A DNA stretch of 64,000 nucleotides from Phytophthora colocasiae. Taxonomy: Eukaryota > Oomycota > Peronosporomycetes > Peronosporales > Peronosporaceae. Below, piece by piece: positions 10,481 through 20,943 of the stretch. The number at the start of each line of letters is the position of its first letter. The stretch's first letter is position 1. A program made the translations under genes and the position numbers. The stretch covers positions 744,001 through 808,000 of the forward strand of contig JAGKQI010000064.1 of the NCBI GenBank assembly GCA_018806915.1, given 5' to 3'. The notes beneath the pieces are model-generated. The model had not been told where the DNA came from, did not search any database, and saw only the letters and a list, made by a program, of their open reading frames with translations.

Positions 10481-12457
10481 ATGATGCTCGCTCAACGCTT
10501 CCGGCAGACGCTTCACCGCGTCTGTCAGTCTCTCACGGGTCTCTCCCTCTACGAACCTCTCTCTAAAAACCCCTCTCACCCCCAGCTCCCATTTTCGCAG
10601 CCACGACGCTCCCACCCGAAGCCACAAGCGCGCAATCTCCGCTTAGGTACGTTTAATGCCCAGTCCATTGGCTCCCAGCGCAAGCAACATGAGACTCTTC
10701 CGAGAGACCTGTTGACCTACAAGGTTGACATCCTCGGACTGCAAGAGACCCGTATCACCTACCAGAGTGAACAGAAGACAGGTACGTACCATCTACTGAC
10801 CCTCCCGACGTCCAACCGCTGGCACGGCATCGGCTTTGCAATCGCTCCCCACCTGCACAGGTTCCTGCACAAATACTGGGCACAGTCCGACAGAGTTGGA
10901 GTGCTCCAGCTTCGTCTCCCCAAAGCTCAGCGTGTAAATATCATCAATGCGTACTCACCCCACAGCGGCTACGCTGCCACCGAGATTGACCGATTCTACC
11001 AGGACCTCCACGTCGCGCTATCCAAGCTTCCGCAACGAGACACGACGTTCATCCTCGGCGACTTCAACGCGAAAATCGGCCAACGACGAGATCAAGAAAC
11101 TTTTATCGGGGAATGGGGACGCGGCCGGCGCAACCGCAACGGTCACGTTCTTGCCTCATTTTGTGACGCTAACGACTTGTTTATTACGAACACTGCATTC
11201 CGAAAACGTGCCCGCAACATTACGACATGGACACACCGCCTAAGGAACTACAGCATTTTCAACCAAATTGACTACATCATGTGCAGCCAACGGAACAAAG
11301 CACTGTGCGTAAACGCCCAGTCCTGGGGAGGCATCACCACGCCATCCGACCACAAGCTTGTCACGCTGGACTTCAACATCAAGGCACTCCGCGGACTGCG
11401 CCGCAGCCAAGGCCAAATGCGGCTTAATACCGCTGACACTCGGCTCGCAACGCACCTGCTGGTGCACGACCAAACATCCAGACATCAATACCGACAACTA
11501 CTCAAGACGATGATTACAACGACGCCTCCTCACCAAGGATCGCCGGGCCAACGTTGGACAGCAACGTTAAATACAGTTCTGGAAGCGGCAGCCGACTCAA
11601 TCGGCTATCTACCACTAGTCAATCATGCCAAAGTGGTGGACGCCGAGCTAGCTCGCCTCTCCTGCGAACAACGCAAGCTCCGTCTGCTCATCTACAATGA
11701 CCACGCGAAGGACGTCAAAGCTCTCCGCACACAACGCAACCACTTGCTTCATCAGATCCGCGATCGCAGTAAAGCACTCGCTAACGCTTTCATTGATGAG
11801 AAACTAACCGCCATTGAGCAGTCGAGCCCCTCGGCTCGGCTGTTTGAGGCAACTCGGGCGCTTTTACAAAAACGCTCGACTCTAACCTCTCTATGTGATT
11901 CCACAGGCAAATACATCCTCAGCCACAAAGACGCAGGTATCAAGATCAAACAACACTTTCAAGGCCAATTCACCGACCCAACACGACAACCGATCACAGC
12001 CGACGGACTGAAACGACCCCTAGCCAACCCAGTCACCGCTGCAGAGCTCGACCGCGCCTTCAAACGCCTACGCAATGGACGCGCGACGGGCCCTGACGAA
12101 ATCCCCGCCGAGTTACTCAAGTATGGATCGACTATTCTAGCCCAACCACTCGCCGACATCCTCAACCATGGTTTTTCAACCGGAGAAAACATCCATCTGG
12201 GTGACGGGATCCTACTAGGACTCCCGAAGCCAAACAAGCCGGCTGGCCAATGCGCCAGTCTCCGACCAATCGTCCTACTCAACAGCATCCGCAAAGCAGT
12301 CTCGCTCGTGGTGCTTCACCGCATATCACCGAAGGTCGAACGCTTCCTGTCCCCACACCAATGTGGGTTCAGGCCCAGTCGCAGTACTATGGGCCCACAG
12401 ATGGATTGCAGCACGTACCCAGAGATACAAAGAACAATTCCACATCCTCGGAATTGA
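10481..12457 (+). pseudogene. LINE endonuclease and N-terminal reverse transcriptase
   Basis: A 658-residue frame. The apurinic-type endonuclease covers about residues 50-300: LGTFNAQSIGS, then ILGLQETRI with the catalytic glutamate, ILGDFNAKIG, and the closing SDHKLV. A helical linker follows, and reverse-transcriptase motifs begin near residue 530 with GRATGPDEIPAELLKYG and the fingers region CGFRPSRST. The frame ends in an unrelated tail because of a one-base frameshift around 12385; the polymerase continues in the frame at 12363-13589. No separate ORF1 is seen upstream. The ATG at 10481 lies 47 bases inside the element, consistent with a near full-length copy. Confidence 0.85.
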
Positions 12458-13589
12458 CCTCTCCCGTGCTTTTGATACCATCAACCGCGACAAACCCCTC
12501 ACCGTGCTCAAGGACATCGTCGACGAAGATGAACTCCGCCTGATTCGACTTCTACTCCGAGATACAAATCTCTCTCTCCGACTCGGCAATCAGTTGCTCT
12601 CTCCATTTGAGAGCAACACAGGTACTCCACAAGGTGACTCATTATCTCCTGTTCTTTTCGTTGTTTATCTTGAAGCAGCTTTACGTGACCTAGCCAGCCA
12701 ACTCGATGTCCCTCATGACCTCCTAGCCGACATGATCGTATACGCCGACGACGCTGATTTTATTTGCAACCACGCTGACATTGCCACCCTGATCGAAACA
12801 CAAGCCCCAGCCATTCTGGCTAAATGGTCACTCCAGATGAACACGACCAAGACCGAGCATACTATCGTACATCGCAGTCCAACTGCCTACTCAACCCGGA
12901 TCTCCCGCGACAAACATGAATCCTGGCGTAACACGCGCAAACTCGGCTCCCTTCTAGGTGACACAGAAGACCTCTCGCGACGCAAGAACCTCGCGACCGC
13001 AGCGCTACACCGAATGTGGAAGATATGGCTTCGGCCATCGAAGACCTCTGAAGCGACACGACTTCGTCTATACAACTGCTATGTCCTGCCAATCCTGCTC
13101 TACAATAGCGGAACCTGGGCCCTGACACAGACCGACCTACTCGGCCTGGAACGATTTCACCGCCAACAACTACGGAAGGTGATAGGTGTGACCTACCCGA
13201 ACAGAATTCCCAACGACAAGCTCTACGACCGTACTGGGACGGAACCGCTCCGCTACCACTTATTACGCAACCGCTGGAGATTGTTTGGTCACATCCTCCG
13301 CCGCCCAGCAGGGATCCCAGCCAACCGCTTCATGGACGCCTACTTCAGACCCAGCAAACACGGCACATGGCTAGGCAGACGACGAATCACGCTTCCTATG
13401 GTACTCGACGCCGACCTCCAGACTCTTTCCTCAGGACACCAACTTCAAAGAGCCCCCGACCTGTACCTGCTCCGACTGTGTGCACAGGACCGCGACGGAT
13501 GGAAAAACCTTACTGAAGGGCTACTTGCGTACGCGCCGCTAGACGGACTCTGGCCGAGAGCAGAGAGAACAGTAGAAACTGAGAGATAA
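12363..13589 (+). pseudogene. LINE reverse transcriptase, catalytic and C-terminal part
   Basis: The usable sequence begins around residue 10 of this frame. It has the first catalytic motif GIDLSRAFDTI, then GTPQGDSLSPVLF and the active-site box VYADDADFI. The C-terminal region contains LPILLYNSGTWALT and a set of conserved aromatic and basic residues (FHRQQLRKVIGVTYP, RWRLFGHILRR) found after the polymerase in RTE-like and related LINEs. The catalytic residues are intact. The ATG at 12363 is not a true start; this is the downstream half of the frame that begins at 10481. Clade assignment to RTE is tentative. Confidence 0.85.
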
Positions 13590-13955
13590 CCCGACGCATG
13601 CGGAAGTTGAACCACTACGGTGGCTAGACGGCTCGCGAAACGCGTTCACAATACAATACAATCACTCTGTCTCTTACGTAGTGTAGTAATAGTACAAAAT
13701 GATGCCCTTGATAAGGTATAATATACACTCTATTCCAACCAGTCTATTACTGTAAATATATTTAACCCTTTAACTCTCAAATCTAACTGGTTATAAATGC
13801 GCCTGCTTTAGGGAAAGGTCACCAGTGAGTCACGGAAGAGGTCCATTGAGACCTCTACCGCGTGTTAGCCAGGCCGCTAAATTCTGACCGACAGAGCTAT
13901 ATAAGCGTCAAACAGGTTTTCATCGAGCTTCGCGCACATCAACACGAGCAACGAC

Positions 13956-15773
13956 ATGGATGCGCAGGACAGCGTAGAATGGGACGCTCTTGAGCAGCAG
14001 GGCTACCACATTGACAACATCGCGGTGGAGGCTCTAGTAGACGACTGGGATAGGACCCTAGAAGAAGAGTATCAGCACGAGCTCGATCTTGAGCACGGTG
14101 CCGACGCTCAACAGAGTGTATCTGACACGCAGAACTGTATTGACGAATTTCAGCAGGCTGTTGATGCCTTCTTGAGCAACGCCGACGGCGTTTCACAACG
14201 ATCAGCTCTTGAAGTCACTGGCGTTCACACTCAAAGTGTTCATGCACCTAGCTCACTCGGCAGCGCGTACATGGACTCCCTGAACATGCAGAATGGCCTT
14301 CATATTGCCGCCCCAGCGAGAGTAAGTAAAGCCTACCGTGATAACGCAGAATATGGGCTGTTCTCTTTGTTTGTGACGGCGGCATTTAGGCGGAGTCTAC
14401 TTACATGGACATCTGACGTGCTAGCTTCCAAAGGACTGCCAAAACTAACGGAAAATGAGTTCAACGCCTACTGTGGATTGGAGATCGCCATGAGTATCTG
14501 CCCTCGCAGCGATATTGCTGAGTATTGGTCTGAGAGTCGCTTTCTAGGTCAATCTGCGTTCAAGGAAACCATGGCGAGAACAAGATTTCAGAATATCAGA
14601 TCGGCATTGCAGTTTCACGCCCCTGGGGATCCAACACCCGTCAAGCAACGCGATCCGCTATGGCACAGCCGCACAATTCTAAACCATTTCCAGAAGCAGT
14701 TTGCGGCATTTGCAGTTCCTACTGGGGTAAGCAGCATCGACGGAATGACTGTCGCAACCAAAGCACGCTCGAGAGCGCGGACATACATGCCTTCTAAACC
14801 TGATAAATACGGTATCCGATTTTACGCAGTCGTCGGCTGGGATGCTCTGTATGTCCACAGCCTCTGGGATAACGCTTCTGGAAACGCGCTGCAGTCTAGT
14901 CCAGCTCAGCGATACACAGAGCAGTTCCCTGCACTTCGTACTTCACTGTATAACACTCTGCGGCGCAACGACATTGATGTGAACCCTACTTCGGCGACGG
15001 CGCTGTGGTTAGCAATGGTAGGGCACCAAACGAAACTGCTACGTTCTCCAAGCGGCTATCGACTTACTGTATCCGACAATTTCTACACGAGGCATACATA
15101 TGCCAAGGCGATCTTAGCATTCACCGACGGTGAAATGCACACCATCGGCACTGTGCGGCTCAATCTGATCGACAAATGGAACAATCCGGCGGTTGAGGCA
15201 GCCATATTGCGAGTAAATAAAGCTGAGCGTGGTGAGTGGGAGCTGGTATCCGCTGTGGATCTTGAATCGGAGTGGAAAAAGAAGGAAGCAGATCACAACA
15301 AAGCACAAAACGCCTCCCAAAATCTCGACAGACACCCATTTCGACCTAATTTAGAGCTAGCGGATCGAGCTGGCTACATCGTCTACAAGGACCGCAAGGT
15401 GGTGATCTTCTACAGCAATGATCTGCGAGCAACTCCGTCAACAAGAACCCTAAGCGGAAGTACTCAGGAGGCGGTGGCATGCTGTCATGGTCTGTACCCG
15501 ATCCAACGTTGGACCGACGACCGCGTCATGCACAGAAGGATATTCATGGCGCCTACGGTGATAGCTGTGTACAACCGCTTCATGAACGGTGTTGATCGCG
15601 TGGATCAGCTCCGTGCAACTAATCCGAACAGACGCCGTGAGAAGCGTCTCGACATGACACTGTACACGTGGCTTCTTGACATGGCGACAATAAATGCTTT
15701 CGCTTTGATGAAGAAAACGGAGGCAATCCGCCCGACGCTGCGCGAGTTCAAAGGCGGATTGCTGACAGCCTGA
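13956..15773 (+). CDS. piggyBac transposase (DDE_Tnp_1_7), C-terminus frameshifted
   Basis: A 605-residue frame. After an acidic N-terminus (about residues 1-100), the domain includes CGLEIAMSICPRSDIAEYW and RFQNIRSALQF. The catalytic aspartates fall in SSIDGMTVATKARS (about residue 261), SDNFYTRHTYAKAIL (about 373) and NRFMNGVDRVDQLR (about 545). All three are present, so the core could be active. The reading frame stops early at GGLLTA. Another frame (RIADSLTSNEKAARRLKVRR) continues the family's normal C-terminal part, so a one-base change near 15750 probably truncates it before the cysteine-rich domain. The start follows a TATA-like AGCTATATAAGCG near 13894-13906. Confidence 0.88.
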   Translation: MDAQDSVEWDALEQQGYHIDNIAVEALVDDWDRTLEEEYQHELDLEHGADAQQSVSDTQNCIDEFQQAVDAFLSNADGVSQRSALEVTGVHTQSVHAPSSLGSAYMDSLNMQNGLHIAAPARVSKAYRDNAEYGLFSLFVTAAFRRSLLTWTSDVLASKGLPKLTENEFNAYCGLEIAMSICPRSDIAEYWSESRFLGQSAFKETMARTRFQNIRSALQFHAPGDPTPVKQRDPLWHSRTILNHFQKQFAAFAVPTGVSSIDGMTVATKARSRARTYMPSKPDKYGIRFYAVVGWDALYVHSLWDNASGNALQSSPAQRYTEQFPALRTSLYNTLRRNDIDVNPTSATALWLAMVGHQTKLLRSPSGYRLTVSDNFYTRHTYAKAILAFTDGEMHTIGTVRLNLIDKWNNPAVEAAILRVNKAERGEWELVSAVDLESEWKKKEADHNKAQNASQNLDRHPFRPNLELADRAGYIVYKDRKVVIFYSNDLRATPSTRTLSGSTQEAVACCHGLYPIQRWTDDRVMHRRIFMAPTVIAVYNRFMNGVDRVDQLRATNPNRRREKRLDMTLYTWLLDMATINAFALMKKTEAIRPTLREFKGGLLTA

Positions 15774-16050
15774 CGAGCAACGAGAAGGCGGCTCGGCGCC
15801 TGAAGGTGCGCCGTGAGCAGAAGAGAAAACGCGTTGACCTTGACGACGTTGTTGGAGCAGACGCCTCGCTACATATCATCACTCCCGAACTCTACAACAA
15901 ACAGTAACGGTAAGCTCAAGTGCTACTTCTGTGTAGCCTCAGAGGGTTAGCAAAAGTCACGGTACGGATGTACCAAATGTGAGCGAGGGTTTCATGTCGA
16001 GTGCTTTAGTGCATTTCACTACCAAGATGTATTCAGGGGGCAATCTCCAG
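15774..16050 (+). pseudogene. Broken C-terminal zinc tail of the piggyBac transposase
   Basis: Past the stop, the sequence codes in other frames for a basic segment and then a cysteine-rich domain: KCYFCV, then GCTKCERGFHVECF, then H. This is the C-x2-C / C-x2-C / H-x3-C pattern of piggyBac C-termini that bind the element's ends. A TAG interrupts it between SEG and QKSRYG (near 15948), and frame changes separate it from the main frame. The remaining 16051-16578 shows no coding capacity. Confidence 0.7.
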
Positions 16051-16592
16051 CGCTGCGCGACGCACTGGATGCTGTTTGCCGCGCCGGAACCGATGATCCT
16101 GTAGCATTTACACGCAAACGAGCAAATAAGTCAATCACTAGTGTAGAGGAGTTGACTCTGCCAGCAGCTTGAATACAACTTACATCTTTTGCGTCCGGCC
16201 AACGCTGGTTTAGCTCTCTAGTGATGCATGTTGGAACTTCACCACTCAATCTCCCGTGCTTCCAGTACATGTATAGTCGGCGTAACGCTGTACGGATGAC
16301 TCGACCTCGCTGTCGTTAACGTATCAGCTTCACTTCCAACCGTGCACCTACCTCTGTGAGCTCGCTACCAACATGCTCCCAGTCGCACACCGACGCTCCG
16401 CACCTCCCGCACATGCTCTCGAAGTCTTCCATTCGCTCTCCAACGTCGGGAAATCTATTTTAAGAGGAATCTCAATGTGAAAGGTAGGTAGTGCGATCTC
16501 ATTGGTTTGAAAAATCAAAATGAACACATTTGATTCGTTCTAGAAGGGGTCTGACCGGACCCCTTAAAATGGCACGGTAGTTAAAGGGTTAA

Positions 16593-16833
16593 AAGATGTA
16601 TCCGCCAATAACATTAGATTATATAGATAGTTTTGGCCAATCATTTGAATTCTTGAGCAAGTGAAATTGTTCCAACCCATCTGACCATATTTGGTTGGAA
16701 TGTTTTAAAAATATGTATATATTCAATACAAAAGCCAATACAAACGCATATTTTAAAAATATACCAAAGTTTCTTACCTTTGTCGACGGTAGTTTCGACT
16801 TCACAATTAGAAGCAGTCTACAGAGCAGAAACG
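16593..16833. repeat. AT-rich leader of the Crypton with short inverted and direct repeats
   Basis: TTCCAACC (16670-16677) is repeated in reverse complement as GGTTGGAA (16693-16700), 15 bases apart, and another ATTCCAACC lies before the piggyBac insertion near 13733. TTTTAAAAATAT occurs at 16703-16714 and again at 16751-16762. Tyrosine recombinases act at short inverted repeats around a core, so these are candidate ends or binding sites. This is inference. Confidence 0.35.
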
Positions 16834-18958
16834 ATGTCAATAGCATCGCTAGCCCCTGCGAACAGCAAGAAGGCGAGATCGACGGCGCTCAACTCGTTTT
16901 CGGCGTTTCTGGAAGGTGAAAGCATGACACTTGACAAAATGAAAGAGCTAATTGATGGCGACAAGACCGGTAAAGTACTTCGTGTTTTGTTAGACAAGTA
17001 TGCGTATTCTCTAGCTAGATCAACAACCAAGTCTCTTTCGACAAATACGTGTCTAGCTTACTATGGAAATGTCAAGAACTGGCTGCTGGATATGTATCCA
17101 CAACAAGGGGCAATAGTAAAACCTCAGCTGCAAAATATTTTGTCAGGGCTCGGAAAGTTCTGCACCAATCGATAGAATGGAACTTTTGAAAAGAAGGCGC
17201 CACCGTGCTCTAAGCAAGATTTAGAAACTATTGTTCGGTTGCTCTATACATCCACCTCTGTGACCAGCGTCTACCTAGATGCCTCACTTGTTGTAATGAT
17301 GTGGTATTTGTATGGGCGCAGCTCAGATGCAGAGCAACTCGAAAAACAGCAGCTCACGGTACTACCTGGTGAGTATCGTTGTTGTCTACAAAGTTCGTTC
17401 ATTTAGAAAGGCTTACCGTTTCTTTGTGTTAGGTGGTGTCCTCTTTCTACGACTTAAAAGGGTGAAGACAGCCTTATTGCAGGGCGTGTCCTTGTTTAAG
17501 GACCCAAATTGCTTTTTAACGTGCCCGATATTTACCTTAGCCGCATCTCTCGCGACGCAGTCGGCTCCTTCCAAGTGCTTTTTCCCCCAGCTTGGCGTCA
17601 CGAAACGAAGCACCCCAAATGAAAGCGGCGTGGAAGAGCTGAGCCTCATCGAGCTCCTCGAGGCGGACGACACCCTGGACCCTTTGCATACCACTCAGAA
17701 GGTTCCGACCATACGAGCTGTACCTGGTGCACAAGCATATGTGAACCGGTTGTTAGTTAGAGTCAAGCAAATTGCAGAAGAGAAGCAGGTGGTGCTTACC
17801 TCTGGACTCACCTCGCATTCGTTTCGCCGTGGAGGAGCCATGCACGCAAATGACGGTTCACTGGCGGAGAACTGGATCATAGAACGTGGTGGATGGCAGC
17901 TGGACCGAGTCAACAAAGCGTTTGGATTCATGTTGGGAACGACGCAGGCGGATCAGAGTGTAGCCCGGGTCTTGAGTGGTTGGAGCCCAAAGGAAGGTGC
18001 CCGTCTTCCTACTCTTCACTGTCTTGATCCTCCTTGTTTGGTTCGCGCTCTGCAACTTCAAGCACGACTCTTTACAAACTCTACAGGCTTCGCAGACTCT
18101 GCACTCAACCTGGACGAAGCGGTGGCCGAATGTTTAGCGGCGACTCTGTTCATGCACTACCCCAACCTGCTGGTGCTGGCAGAGGACTCTGCGCTTGTCA
18201 CTACGATTCGTGAAGCAATGGCGGCACGGTCGATTGGAGAAACGGAGGTGTTTGCCTGGAGTGCAACAATTCGACGTGGCTTCGATCCAGCTCCACCTGA
18301 ACACACTAGCCCTCCGGATTGCAGCTGCGAAACCTCGGCGGTTCTGGAGATCGTCAAACGCCAGTCCGAGCAGATAGAACATCTCCTGTTACAAAATAAG
18401 CGGCTGGAAGAGCGACAGTTAGTGATGGAGGAGCACATTCGTACCCAGTTCGGTTCATCAGGTACCAGTGAGATATCTAGTACAGTCGGCCCACAAGTCA
18501 CCCCAACTCTCGAAGCAACCAAGCATCTCGTCCGCCCCAAGAAGAAGTGCTCTCAATCTCTAGCTTCCGTCTGGTACACGTGGTTTACAGCAGAGCCGCG
18601 TATACACACCTTAAGATCTGCGAAAAAGACAACGCTTTACGAGTATAGACACGCCGTTGGATACATGATGCTGTTCTTACCGATGGGCTTCGCTCTTGAC
18701 GAAACATCCCCTGCTTTTAAAAACGAGGTGCTTAACATTGGGGAGCAAGCACAGGCAAACACCCTTGGATTCTTGAAGGCCAACGGCTCGACAGCACTTG
18801 CTGCAGGCACCATCATCAAAGCCCTTCGAAAACTTCACAAAACAGGAGCCCTGGACACACTCATATCCCAGTTCCGCGAATGTGTCGATGCTGGAAACAT
18901 TGTTGATCCCACACCTGCTGCTGCACTTCCTGCTTTTATCCGTGCCCTTCGCAAGTAA
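16834..18958 (+). pseudogene. Crypton-type tyrosine recombinase with nonsense codon and altered catalytic tyrosine
   Basis: Exon 1 runs 16834-17368 and exon 2 17433-18958, with a 64-base phase-1 intron (GTGAGT donor, TGTGTTAG acceptor). The same frame continues across a TAG at 17173-17175 (FCTNR stop NGTFEKK), so one nonsense codon splits exon 1. Recombinase motifs: the first arginine in YLYGRSSDAE, the H-x-x-R box SHSFRRGGAMHA, then ERGGWQLDRVNKAFGFMLGTT. In related recombinases the last segment carries the nucleophilic tyrosine (FxY); here the aligned residue is phenylalanine (TTC at 17927-17929). The C-terminal 250 residues include a coiled-coil-like stretch and the helical module WYTWFTAEPRIHTLRSAKKT. 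Function inferred: DNA cutting and joining during Crypton mobility, now lost. Confidence 0.8.
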
Positions 18959-19182
18959 TAATCTGTACACATAAAAGAACAAAGCATTTTACATAGTTAA
19001 ATGAAGACGATGGCCGGTTTTGAACCGACCTACAGCAAATGCTGCCCTCAACCGAGAGGCATCGCCACGGTATTAGCAGTACGCATCGAACAGCAGCATC
19101 ACGTGTCAAAGAGAGTAGAACCTGGAGGCTCTTGAAGCGTACCTACACGTCGAGCAGGTGCCGCGCACAGCCTGTCGACCAC
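18959..19182. other. Spacer after the Crypton gene
   Basis: No coding signal, terminal repeat or duplication that I can support. The right end of the Crypton is expected somewhere here but cannot be placed. Confidence 0.3.
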
Positions 19183-19420
19183 CATGACGTTCTTGCACCT
19201 CGAAAAAGCATTCGACCCTTCCTTCAACTGCTCTTACTTGCAGCACGTCTGCACCATCGGCTGCGCATCTGGCTGCGCGACGTCCGGGGCTTCATTGAGA
19301 GAGCGGGAGCTTCGTGTCGTGCTGGGGTGCGCTGGGGGACTTCAATTCTTGCTGGAGCGCCTCGGAATGCTGAATGGTTGCAGAGCGATTGGTGTTTTCT
19401 TGGTGTGTCACTATTTTTTT
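19183..19420 (+). pseudogene. Possible reverse-transcriptase scrap
   Basis: TFLHLEKAFDPSFNCSYLQ resembles the first catalytic motif of LINE reverse transcriptases (LDxEKAYDxVxxxYL). A neighbouring frame continues with LRIWLRDVRGFIERAG. The match is short and needs a frame change, so this is a weak call; nothing else of a LINE is present. Confidence 0.25.
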
Positions 19421-19644
19421 TTTAAATGTCACTGAAAAAGTACTGGTACAAGTTGGCACCGGTCGGACCCGGTTGGAATTTTTACGGTATGGGCATGGAG
19501 AACGTCCGTTGCAATCGCCTGTGGCGGCGCAAACCAGCTGCGCCACAGGTACTCGTCCAGGTACGCAGGCAACAAAGCCTTTTCATGCCTCGCATGGCCT
19601 GTTAAAGATGTAGCCATTAGTTACGTTTTTAGCCAGACACAAAA

Positions 19645-20257
19645 ATCCACAACGCACCTTCACGTGCATATTGACACGGATTTCCCAAGCGCCTTCCACA
19701 CGATTGGTGTGCGCTCCCGTGTCGGGATCAACGTACGTTTCGCTGTGGTTGACCCACAAATGACGGTAGTGTCTGTCCTGTAAGAGAGGTTGTTTTCCAG
19801 GGTGTGTTGCTCATCGACAGACACATAAGAGGAGAAGTGGTCGCTCATAATGGTGGCGCTGCAATCATTACGATACATTAGCTTAAATAAATCAAGTAAA
19901 AAACAGATAGTGACACAGCAGCCTCACCAACTTTCTCAGCGGAAGCTTGCTCTTGGAGAAGAAGCTGTCTGTTCGAACGCTCCGTTCCGTTCGACAGGCA
20001 GAACGGGAGCAGCGCCAGCGCTCGTTCGCAACGTCCAAGTGCATGGGTGTTGTGCACTTCGGACACAATAGAGCTGGGTGCAGCAAGTGCACCGACATGG
20101 CCCACTCCACGGTTGCGGTCGCCGTGGCTGTGACGTCCATGACCGCGTCGAATGTAGTGCGGCGGAGCCCGGTTGCTGCAGCGACGTCGACCGGACGGGG
20201 TAGGCGAGGACACGCCCCACCTGCAGAAGAAGCAGTAGCGTAAGGTCGAGTAGGCAT
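19645..20257 (-). pseudogene. ISXO2/Merlin-like transposase relic (minus strand)
   Basis: The N-terminal part (20257-19892) has a zinc ribbon, CPKCTTPMHL...RWRCSRSAC, then RSVRTDSFFSKSKLPLRKL, which is the signature of the ISXO2-like/IS1016 (Merlin) family. The C-terminal part (about 19878-19645) reads, with a frame change, SATIMSDHFSSYVSVDEQHT and then VNHSETYVDPDTGAHTNRVE-GAWE, the closing DDE segment. The middle of the catalytic domain is missing between them, so this is an internally deleted, frameshifted relic of about 600 bases. Terminal repeats were not found. Confidence 0.7.
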
Positions 20258-20321
20258 GGTAGGCTGGGTTGGGGCTCTGAGTTTGTGGAGATTTCCAAAG
20301 TGAAATGGCTGAAGGCGCCAA

Positions 20322-20943
20322 AGTTCCCGCTGTGGGGCTATCTTTTCTTTATCTAGTTATTTGTATGCAAGTTCAACTTGAATTTGATGTGTTTCCCTTC
20401 GAATGTGGGGTCAAGAACTCGTGACGTCACTACCGGCGCGACCGTTGTGTATTGCAACTACTTCTATCTACAATCTAGCTTTATCTAGATGTGGGGCCAT
20501 ATCCGAGGAGAGCCGAATTAGCAAGCATGGCGCACACCATTAGAAAGCTGAAGGCGCAAGGTATGTGCTCCCGGACTTCCTGCTGAAACGGAGCCTTCGT
20601 TTGAATGGTAGAATAACTTTTGTCTTGCGTCTGAGAGGAGCCGTAAGGTTAAATTTCGTAATTCGGTCAATTTTTAGCGATAATCAATCGCACTTTTACA
20701 CGAGCGGTAGAAGCTAATTGACTCCGTCCTGGCAAACCGATATTGTCTGTAAACGCTTCAATGGGCTAAAAATTGATCACGCGCCAGCGAGGTTTTATTG
20801 CAGCATGGCACCTAGTTACCAAGCCAGCGGAATTAAATACGCCAATCATCGCGAAGTGAAGAATAAGACGGCGATTTATTTTTTTGAACCCTCAAATTAG
20901 ACTGTAAGCTGTGATTGGTATAAGTGACGGTAGCCATTAGCAA
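20322..20943. other. Non-coding stretch containing the right 47-bp inverted-repeat arm
   Basis: No supported gene. It includes the 47-bp arm at 20469-20515, which matches 10342-10388 in reverse complement. The rest is AT-leaning sequence without visible repeats. Confidence 0.5.
20469..20515 (-). repeat. 47-bp inverted repeat, right arm (partner 10342-10388)
   Basis: Reverse complement of the left arm with one mismatch (TCTCC here against TATCC there). Similarity stops abruptly at the outer edge (AATTAGC here, TTTTTAG on the left), as terminal repeats of one element would, although no duplication is visible. Confidence 0.75.

Larger units (their letters stand above)
10434..13660 (+). mobile_element. 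LINE (APE-type non-LTR retrotransposon), 3.2 kb, with 12-bp target-site duplication
   Basis: ATCACTCTGTCT stands at 10422-10433 and again at 13661-13672, directly outside the element, so this is a complete-looking insertion. The 3' end finishes in a short-repeat tail (CACAATACAATACAA) instead of a poly(A), as in RTE-like LINEs. Coding content is endonuclease plus reverse transcriptase in one frame broken by a single frameshift near 12385. Confidence 0.85.
13766..16588 (+). mobile_element. piggyBac DNA transposon, 2.8 kb, with TTAA target duplication
   Basis: The 10-bp inverted ends CCCTTTAACT (13766-13775) and its complement (16579-16588) abut TTAA at 13762-13765 and 16589-16592, exactly as expected for piggyBac. 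The element carries one transposase gene. About 500 bases after the broken zinc tail are non-coding, ending with a GGGGTC...GACCCC-type palindrome near 16546-16563. It inserted close upstream of the Crypton gene, about 90 bases after the LINE's right duplication. Confidence 0.92.

Noticed and set aside
17312..17432. Start of a 548-residue Crypton frame at 17312
   Set aside because: These codons read through the intron (17369-17432) in a frame different from exon 1; the motif YLYGRSSD lies in the other frame.
19878..20321. 147-residue minus-strand frame overlapping the ISXO2-like relic
   Set aside because: It is an alternative frame; the zinc ribbon and family motif lie in the frame 20257-19892.
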